Below are positions 8,178 to 13,939 of a stretch of DNA of 64,000 nucleotides, piece after piece. The notes under the pieces are model-generated. The model searched no databases. It saw only the letters and a list, made by a program, of their open reading frames with translations, and was not told the origin of the DNA. This stretch comes from Streptomyces sp. F001 (GTDB lineage Bacteria; Actinomycetota; Actinomycetes; Streptomycetales; Streptomycetaceae). Both the position numbers and the translations under genes were made by a program. The DNA lies in assembly GCF_004187715.1 (NCBI RefSeq), contig NZ_QZWF01000010.1, positions 62,001 through 126,000 on the forward strand, written 5' to 3'. How positions within the stretch are numbered: position 1 is the stretch's first letter; every line of letters starts with the position of its first letter.

Positions 8178-8789
8178 ATGGCATCGACGACTTCGGCTCG
8201 CACGGCACCCACGGCCCTTACCGCAGGCAGGGGCCGTACACCTCGACCGGGAGCCGGCATCGTTCTGGCGGCGCTGACCGCGCTGACTGTTCTGACCGCA
8301 GCCGGATGCGGCAGCTCGGGCGAGGACGAGCCGGACGGTGGGCGCAGAGAGCCGGCGGCGGAGTCCCACTCCCCGCAGCCGATGGGGAGCCCCTCCGCCG
8401 ACCGCACTCCATCGGCGAAGCCCTCGGTGACGGCGGCGGACGGGGATGACGTCGGCGCCTGCGCGGACGGCAACTGCGAGATCGCCGTGTCCAAACCGGT
8501 GACGTTCCGCTTCGAGGGGCCGGCCGGCGCCGGTACGGCGACGCTGTCCGTGACAAAGGTCGGACCCAACGAGGTCGAGTACACCGTGAAGTCCGACAAC
8601 GGCCAGGCCAAGAACGAGGCGAGCGGCCAGGGGCAGGTCTGCATCACCGTTCTCCGCAGCAACGGCAGCAGCAACTCGTGCGGCGGACTGGGGGACGCCG
8701 GCCGGCCGAGCGCCCAGCCCGACGCCGTGGTGATCCAGGTGGCGACGGGGGAGGACGGTACGGCAATCCTCCACGTCGTGTCGCAGTGA
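8178..8789 (+). CDS. secreted lipoprotein of unknown function
   Basis: 203 aa, ATG 8178 with a GGGACGGGAG stretch upstream. A basic N-terminus and hydrophobic core end in the lipobox LTAAGC, so lipidation at about Cys44 is expected. A Ser/Pro/Asp linker follows, then a globular domain with two cysteine pairs (ACADGNCEI and VCITVLRSNGSSNSCGG) that could be disulfide bonded outside the cell. The stop overlaps a small frameshifted membrane-anchor frame (8786-8876). Unrelated in sequence to the lipoprotein at 755. Confidence 0.75.
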   Translation: MASTTSARTAPTALTAGRGRTPRPGAGIVLAALTALTVLTAAGCGSSGEDEPDGGRREPAAESHSPQPMGSPSADRTPSAKPSVTAADGDDVGACADGNCEIAVSKPVTFRFEGPAGAGTATLSVTKVGPNEVEYTVKSDNGQAKNEASGQGQVCITVLRSNGSSNSCGGLGDAGRPSAQPDAVVIQVATGEDGTAILHVVSQ

Positions 8790-8876
8790 AAACGCCCTTC
8801 GGGGCCGCCGTGGCGCTCGGCGCCCGCCGCGTGCGTCCTGCTGCTGGCCCGCCGCAGGAACAGGCGAGCGTGGTGA
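8786..8876 (+). pseudogene. small single-helix membrane protein remnant
   Basis: GTG 8786 overlaps the lipoprotein stop (GTGA). The frame reads VKTPFGAAVALGA; near 8820-8827 a one-base shift would continue as ACVLLLARRRNRRAW and stop at 8874-8876. That would give a roughly 30-residue protein with one helix and a basic tail, a common partner of such lipoproteins. Without the shift the frame runs to 8929 without a helix. Low confidence: the reconstruction depends on one indel. Confidence 0.3.
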
Positions 8877-8970
8877 GCGGACCGATCAGGAATCGAGAAG
8901 CGCCGGTCACCGTGCCGCACCTAGCGTGACTTTCATGTGCATCACCACCTATCACCAAGGGAGACAAGGC

Positions 8971-9384
8971 ATGAAAGCGCATGCGAGCTCGATCCTCCTC
9001 GGCGTCCAGGACATGGACCGGTCGAAGCGGTTCTACACGGAGGGTCTTGGCTGGAAGGTTGAGCGGGACTACGGCGTCTCGGTGTTCTTCGGGTCGGACG
9101 GCGGCTCGCTCGTCGGGTTCTACGGCCGCGACGGCCTGGCCGCCAACGTGGGCACGAGCCCGGAGGGCAGCGGCTTCAGCGGGCTGGTGCTCACCTACGT
9201 GGTCCGCAGCGAGGCGCGGGTCGATGAGATCATGGCGGAAGCCGAGAACGCTGGCGCCACCATCCTCAAGCCCGCCGCCACCCTGGAGTGGGGCGGGTAC
9301 GGCGGTTCGTTCGCGGACCCGGACGGCTACATCTGGAGCATTGGCTACAGCGCCCAGGGCGAGGACCAGCCCTACGCGGAGTAG
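8971..9384 (+). CDS. VOC (glyoxalase/bleomycin-resistance fold) family protein
   Basis: 137 aa. ATG 8971 has AAGGGAG six bases upstream, which decides against the in-frame GTG at 8926. Two beta-alpha-beta-beta-beta halves are visible: SILLGVQDMDRSKRFYTEGLGWKV at the start and a second half ending WGGYGGSFADPDGYIWSIGY, the usual metal-site edge of the family. The canonical N-terminal metal His is not evident, so it may be a binding protein rather than an enzyme. Monocistronic by appearance. Confidence 0.85.
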   Translation: MKAHASSILLGVQDMDRSKRFYTEGLGWKVERDYGVSVFFGSDGGSLVGFYGRDGLAANVGTSPEGSGFSGLVLTYVVRSEARVDEIMAEAENAGATILKPAATLEWGGYGGSFADPDGYIWSIGYSAQGEDQPYAE

Positions 9385-9469
9385 CCGCGGCCGAGGAGAG
9401 CTTCAGTTTCGCCGGATCCCGGAGGAGCAGCGCCTGCGCATCCCACGGTGAGAGGAATGTCCGGTTCTG

Positions 9470-9573
9470 CTACAGCAGGTGGTCGGCCTTGCCGGCCTTG
9501 ATGTCCCGAATGAGGGTGCGGAGGGCGTCGCGGGTGTCGGTGAGGTAGTGGTCCTCCTGACCGGCGACGGCGA
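9470..9573 (-). pseudogene. 3' fragment of a DUF397 gene
   Basis: On the minus strand this matches the last third of the DUF397 gene at 3106-3297 almost base for base (TAG instead of TAA stop, a few substitutions), covering the residues from the central GQEDHYLTD-type strand to the C-terminal KAGKADHLL. Homology stops abruptly at about 9574, where a G-run begins. No start codon or upstream part exists, so this is a fragment left by duplication or insertion. Confidence 0.8.
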
Positions 9574-9679
9574 TGGGGGAACGGGGGGTGTGCACGGAAC
9601 GGCCGTGGCCCTGCTGGAACTCGCGTACACGCGGGCGATCGCCGCCGGTACCGGCCGTTCACCGGATCTTCCGAGGATG

Positions 9680-9699
9680 CCCCGGCCTTCAGGCCGGGG
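9680..9699. terminator. stem-loop CCCCGGCCT-TC-AGGCCGGGG
   Basis: Perfect 9-bp stem with a 2-base loop and no T-run. It lies in the 254-base gene-free stretch between the DUF397 fragment and the Tat protein gene. It may be a terminator or a relic of a mobile-element end. Confidence 0.45.
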
Positions 9700-9782
9700 A
9701 TGCGCCGACGCTCGACGTGTGCCCGGAAACCGGCCTGGCCCGGCTTCACTGGCCAACGCTGTACCGGGTGACGCTGTCCTTC

Positions 9783-9808
9783 GGGGGCGGACCAGACGGT
9801 CCGCCCCC
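9783..9808. terminator. stem-loop terminator 3' of the Tat protein gene
   Basis: GGGGGCGGACC pairs perfectly with GGTCCGCCCCC over a 4-base loop (AGAC). It sits 19 bases past the stop of the leftward gene at 9828, a typical place for a Streptomyces terminator without a strong U-tract. Confidence 0.7.
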
Positions 9809-9827
9809 GGGCACTGTGCTACGGGCC

Positions 9828-10541
9828 TCAGCTCGCCCGCTGCTCCTTCACCAGCCGCTTCGCACGGTCACGACGGGACGGGGCCAGCACGTCCACCGTG
9901 ACGCCGGCGCCCTCGCCGGGCGTGGCCTCGGCCCGACGCAGCCGGTCGGCGAGCCTTCGGACAGAGGTGTCGTCCGGGCCGCGATCGATGTAGAACAGCG
10001 ACTCGTCGGCCGGGTCGTCGTCGCCGCCCCAGCGCACCACGCCCTCGCAGTCGGCGAGGATGTCGCGCACCGTCAGCACCTGGAGCGGGAAGAGGCTGCC
10101 GCTCGCGCCCGCGCCCGGGCGGATCCGCACCGCGGTGCCCGAGGCGAGGTTGGACTCCGGCTTGTCCTTCTTCAGGCCGTCGATCCGCTGCCAGCCCGCG
10201 AGGTCCACGCGGGGCAGCTGCTCGACCTCGTAGTGGAAGCGCCGGACGACATGAAGCAGGATCGCCTCCACATCGCCGATCCGGATGTCGATCTCCAGGC
10301 CGGTGCCCGGGACGGAGCGCGTCCAGACGGTGGAGACGTGGTTGGCCTCCTTCTCCAGGGGCCAGCCGTTGGCTGAGGTGGGTGCCTTCTTCGGTGCGTT
10401 CACGGGGGCGTTCGCGGGGGCGGCCGTCGCGGTGACGGGGGCGAGGGAGCCGGCCGCCGCGGCGGCCGTGATCACGCCGGCGGCCTTCACCAGGGTTCGT
10501 CTCGATATCCCGTTCACGCTGCCGCGCCTGTCGGTGTGCAC
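9828..10541 (-). CDS. Tat-exported protein, possible cell-wall peptidase-like fold
   Basis: 237 aa, GTG 10541 preceded by GGAAGGGA eight bases away. The N-terminus carries a twin-arginine signal (SRRTLVKAAG) and an Ala-rich core ending near ATAAPA. The mature part has EIDIRIGDVEAILLHVVRRFHYEV, SGTAVRIRPG and DILADCEGVVRWGGD. The SGTAVxIRP / D-x2-C-EGVVRWGGD arrangement recalls M15-type carboxypeptidase layouts, but metal ligands are not clearly conserved, so I leave the function open. It is grouped with a small membrane protein and the DUF1906 protein on the same strand. Confidence 0.7.
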   Translation of the reverse strand: MHTDRRGSVNGISRRTLVKAAGVITAAAAAGSLAPVTATAAPANAPVNAPKKAPTSANGWPLEKEANHVSTVWTRSVPGTGLEIDIRIGDVEAILLHVVRRFHYEVEQLPRVDLAGWQRIDGLKKDKPESNLASGTAVRIRPGAGASGSLFPLQVLTVRDILADCEGVVRWGGDDDPADESLFYIDRGPDDTSVRRLADRLRRAEATPGEGAGVTVDVLAPSRRDRAKRLVKEQRAS

Positions 10542-10556
10542 GTCTTGGTTCCCTTC

Positions 10557-10862
10557 CTAGGGTGAGTAGATGATCAGCGCCGTGGTCGGCAGGAAAGTGG
10601 CCAGTGCGCTGAGCCACCAGTAGGTGCGAGGGGTGAGCGAACTCCGGCGGGCGAGGGAACGGTTCACGGACAGCCAGAGCATGGCGTAAGGGACGACGAC
10701 GATGGCCGCGATGGGCAGCCAGAGCACCATGGGGTCGTTGTCCGTCGGCTCGGGGCCGCTCGCCCAGCTCGCTGCGAGGAACCACAGGATCCAGATCGGT
10801 ACCACGCCAGGGATGCCGAGAAGGACATTCGCACCCAGGGCCGCCTGCCACCGTCTGGTCAT
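10557..10862 (-). CDS. small integral membrane protein
   Basis: 101 aa, ATG 10862. Three hydrophobic segments are visible: residues about 8-32 (NVLLGIPGVVPIWILWFLAASW), 46-67 (VLWLPIAAIVVVPYAMLWLSV) and 80-98. A basic loop (NRSLARRSS) separates the last two. No family recognised. It lies 15 bases upstream of the Tat gene and 31 bases downstream of the DUF1906 gene, so the three could be one transcript. Confidence 0.65.
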   Translation of the reverse strand: MTRRWQAALGANVLLGIPGVVPIWILWFLAASWASGPEPTDNDPMVLWLPIAAIVVVPYAMLWLSVNRSLARRSSLTPRTYWWLSALATFLPTTALIIYSP

Positions 10863-10893
10863 CAGTCCAGCCTTCCTTCGTTCGCCGGTGTCA

Positions 10894-13098
10894 CTAGGCG
10901 CGCGACAACGCGTTGTACTGCTCCAGGACGTGGTAAAGGCCCATCAGCTCCCGTCCGTACTGCTCGGCGTCCGGGCCGGTGCCGTTGTACTGGCCGAGGA
11001 CCGCCTCCGTGACGTGGACGTCGCCGCTCAGGTCCGGCCGGTCGATACCGAGCAGCTCCGAGTTCCAGAGCAACACGTACGCGACGGTGCGGACGTTGTA
11101 TTCCTCGTCGTTGTGGAGCTTGTCCCAGACGTTCCGGAGGTCGGTCTTGGAGTTGTAGTCCAGTCCCTCGCCGTTGATGATGCCCTCGCCGATGCAGTAG
11201 TTGCGGGCCTTGATGGCGGTCGCGGCGAAGATCTGTCCCCACCCGGTGCTGCAGTCGTCCATCTGACCTGCCTGGACCGCTGCGTCGGAGGCGAAGTCGA
11301 GAGGGTTGAGCTTACGCAGCTCCCACAGGACCGGAGCCTGGATGAGAGCCTTGCGCATCCGCAGCGTCCGAGCCAGTGAGGTGAAGAGCCAGTCCGCGTC
11401 CACCACCGCGTTGAACGCCTCCGTGTTGGAGATGCCCCCGAGGCTGGCCCAGTCCTTGTCGGTCCAGCCGTCGCCGCCGGTTTCGGGGACGCCGATCGAC
11501 TCCAGGTAGGTCTTCACGTCCTGGAGCATCAGGCTGCGGTACGCGGCCTCGTCCAGTCGCTCGTCCAGTCCACCGAGGTCGGCGCCGGCGTCGAAGTCGC
11601 TCTGGCCGTAGTCGCGGCCGGAGACGATGTTGTTGTCGATCTCGATCAGGCCGGCGCCGGAGCCGACCTTGATGGTCGAGATCTGGTCGAACGCCCAGTT
11701 GGTCGGCAGCGGGTAGCCGAGGTTGCCGGAGAAGCCGCTGGACATGTCGGACACGAAGCTCGCCGCGGCGTACCCGGCGTCCGCGACGCGCTGGCAGACG
11801 TTGCGGGGGCCGTAGACGCCCACGCCGTAGCCGGAGTTCTCGCCGATCGTGCGCATGACACCCCGGAAGTGCGGGATGACGTAGTCCGTGACCTCGCCGT
11901 CCATGGCGTCGTAGTCGACGGCGAAGTAGATGATGGTGCCGGGCTTGAAGCCGTGGTACTTGGCCCACTCGATCGCGCGGAACGCGTCGGCGGCGCCCTG
12001 GCTCGGGCTGAAGTAGTCGGCGGACCGGCTCCACGTCTGGAAGATCGGGAAGCAGCTCAGCCCGTACTCCTTGATGGTGGCCAGCTCGCCGGGCTGGATC
12101 TGCTTCTCCGGCAGATCCGTGGAGGAGGGGTTGAACAGGTAGCGGCCGATGTACTTGTAGCCGGCGTCCTTCAGGGCCTGCGCCCGCGCGGGCGTGATCA
12201 TGGTGACGCCGTCGCAGGCCGTGCCCTTGCGGGACTGGTCGCCGTAGGAGACGAGCAGCGAGGCCCAGGTCTGGAAGTCGCCCTTGCCGGTGACCGGGAG
12301 CTTGCTGAAGGACTGGAAGGTCTCCACGCCGGACTGCACCGTGGCGGTGAAGTCGCCGAAGGGGACGTTGCGCTTGTTGAGGATCATGGCCGCGGTGAAG
12401 AGCTGCGCCCAGACCCCGGTGCTGCCGGTCGAGACGGTGTGGCTCTTCAGGCCGGACTGGGTGCCCGGTCCGAACACGCCGTTGGCGACGCCGTCCGCCA
12501 TGCCCAGCTCGTACTGGATCGCGAACAGCATCGACTTGGCGACGTCACGGGAGTGGTGGCCGTCGCAGGGAATGATGTAGAAGTCCTTGCGCAGGATGTA
12601 CCTGCCGTTCAGCCACTGCTGGATGGAACGAATGGTGTCCGAGCCGTTGTTGACGGTGACATAGGCGTCCATGTTGAACAGGCCCTTGACCACCTTCGGC
12701 CACAGGGAGCTGCCCGGGTAGGTGCCGGAGACGCCCATGTTCTGGTTGAGCTTCACGACCGCGGCCTTGACCCGGTCGTTGTACTGGCCGTCGATCTCGC
12801 CGCCGTCGTAGCCCTTGCAGTACAGGGCGGACTGGATGATGCGGCAGAAGTTGGCCGACGGGATGGTCGTCTCGTCGAGCTTGCCGTACAGCTCGCCCAG
12901 CTTCCCGAGGGTGGTCGGGCCGAAGGAGTTGGAAAGGGCGGTGATGCCCATCTCGTACTGGAGCGCACGGGTCAGCGCGTACATCACGGGCCAGCCGGTC
13001 TGGCCGTTCTCGTCCAGCTTGGATATGCCCAGCGTGGCGCCGTTGTTGTAGGTCGTGTTGATGAATCTCTGGGCGCGCTGCACCATCTCGTCTGCCAT
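10894..13098 (-). CDS. DUF1906 glycoside-hydrolase-like protein with peptidoglycan-binding-like repeats
   Basis: 734 aa. ATG 13098 with AGGAGGAAGCCC directly upstream. The first ~290 residues contain two copies of a helical peptidoglycan-binding-like module (ALQYEMGITALSNSFGPTTLGKL and AIQYELGMADGVANGVFGPGTQSGL). Residues about 295-495 are the DUF1906 (Rv2525c-like) TIM-barrel: YKYIGRYLFNP, GTIIYFAVDYDAMDGEV, GYGVGVYGPRNVC, WAFDQIS and EIDNNIVSG. A C-terminal ~230-residue helical region is unassigned. No signal peptide is seen, so export would need another route. It probably acts on the cell wall. Confidence 0.85.
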   Translation of the reverse strand: MADEMVQRAQRFINTTYNNGATLGISKLDENGQTGWPVMYALTRALQYEMGITALSNSFGPTTLGKLGELYGKLDETTIPSANFCRIIQSALYCKGYDGGEIDGQYNDRVKAAVVKLNQNMGVSGTYPGSSLWPKVVKGLFNMDAYVTVNNGSDTIRSIQQWLNGRYILRKDFYIIPCDGHHSRDVAKSMLFAIQYELGMADGVANGVFGPGTQSGLKSHTVSTGSTGVWAQLFTAAMILNKRNVPFGDFTATVQSGVETFQSFSKLPVTGKGDFQTWASLLVSYGDQSRKGTACDGVTMITPARAQALKDAGYKYIGRYLFNPSSTDLPEKQIQPGELATIKEYGLSCFPIFQTWSRSADYFSPSQGAADAFRAIEWAKYHGFKPGTIIYFAVDYDAMDGEVTDYVIPHFRGVMRTIGENSGYGVGVYGPRNVCQRVADAGYAAASFVSDMSSGFSGNLGYPLPTNWAFDQISTIKVGSGAGLIEIDNNIVSGRDYGQSDFDAGADLGGLDERLDEAAYRSLMLQDVKTYLESIGVPETGGDGWTDKDWASLGGISNTEAFNAVVDADWLFTSLARTLRMRKALIQAPVLWELRKLNPLDFASDAAVQAGQMDDCSTGWGQIFAATAIKARNYCIGEGIINGEGLDYNSKTDLRNVWDKLHNDEEYNVRTVAYVLLWNSELLGIDRPDLSGDVHVTEAVLGQYNGTGPDAEQYGRELMGLYHVLEQYNALSRA

Positions 13099-13538
13099 GG
13101 GCTTCCTCCTGTCGTCCGGAAAGTGAGGCGGGGAGGAAAACGCTGTCATCGCGGCGCGTTTCATGGTCACGCCGACGTCTCCGCGCACGGAACGGCACCC
13201 CCTGGGGCCATGCCGAAGAAACCCCCCTCGTCGCTTACTGCGGGCGCATGGGTCACGGTGCGCGGAGCGACTTGATGTGATCTTCTGTCGTGCCGTAAGG
13301 GGGGTCAAGTCCTTTATGTGGAGAGGGTGTTGAACTGGTGGATCATCTACTCCGCTTTGTCGCGCATCCGTGATGCACACGGTATGGAAATCGTGCACAA
13401 CCTTCGGATGGGTCCGGTAGTCGGAGCATCCGCTCTCGGGCCAGGCAGCACCGGCTACGGCGCCTCTCAGAGCACCTGCACGCCAAGGCCTACCAGCACC
13501 AACGGAGAGCCGCCGAGGGGTGCGTCGAGCCTCCGGAG
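13099..13538. other. 440-base gene-free stretch
   Basis: Contains the 5' region of the DUF1906 gene and, from 13383, an open frame continuous with the HTH gene at 13539 but without ATG, GTG or TTG start; it reads EHLHAKAYQHQRRAAEG just before the HTH part. No RNA gene or repeat is evident. Confidence 0.6.
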
Positions 13539-13808
13539 GTGGTCGCGGAGCGTGAGCAGATCCGCTTGGCGTACGAACTGGGACAGCTTGTGTACGACCG
13601 GCGTACGGCCCTGGGGCTGACGCAGGCGGCGTTGGGCGAGCGGCTGGGAATGACTGACGAAGAGGTCGAGGCCATCGAGCTGGGCGGCATGCTCCCGATC
13701 ACCGCGGACCTGTTGGTCAGGCTGGCGGCGGCGCTCGACGTCACGGTGGATCTGCACGTGGCATCCGGTGGGCACAACACAGTGGTGTTCGAGGAGCACG
13801 CGGCGTGA
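13539..13808 (+). CDS. HTH (XRE-like) antitoxin-type protein, start uncertain
   Basis: 89 aa from GTG 13539. Residues about 10-65 form a helix-turn-helix: LGQLVYDRRTALGLTQAALGERLG, then EVEAIELGGMLPITADLLVRLAAALDV. This is the HigA-like single-domain layout. No Shine-Dalgarno sequence lies at a sensible distance from 13539, and the frame stays open 156 bases upstream with related-looking sequence but no start codon, so the original N-terminus may have lost its start. It ends 131 bases before the second pilin-toxin, just ahead of the operator at 13835. Confidence 0.65.
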   Translation: MVAEREQIRLAYELGQLVYDRRTALGLTQAALGERLGMTDEEVEAIELGGMLPITADLLVRLAAALDVTVDLHVASGGHNTVVFEEHAA

Positions 13809-13834
13809 ACCGAGGAATGGTTTGGGCGTGGATT

Positions 13835-13850
13835 TGGGCCCTCGGGCCCA
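13835..13850. promoter_or_regulatory. 16-bp palindromic operator upstream of pilin-toxin 2
   Basis: TGGGCCC-TC-GGGCCCA, preceded by TTTGGGCGTGGAT and followed 22 bases later by a -10-like TAGCCT (13873-13878). Palindrome type, flanking motif and distance to the -10-like box equal those at 4985-5000. Confidence 0.6.
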
Positions 13851-13939
13851 TGTCCGCAGGTGGCCCCCTCCCTAGCCTCTGGCGGTGAGGCAGGGGCCTG
13901 AACGTGCCCCTGCCCGGCCTGAGTTGAGGAGGCGGGGGC

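Noticed and set aside
9670..9830. Possible IS200/IS605 end at the CCCCGGCCT hairpin
   Set aside because: The hairpin resembles such ends, but no transposase remnant or target-site evidence is present; recorded only as a stem-loop.
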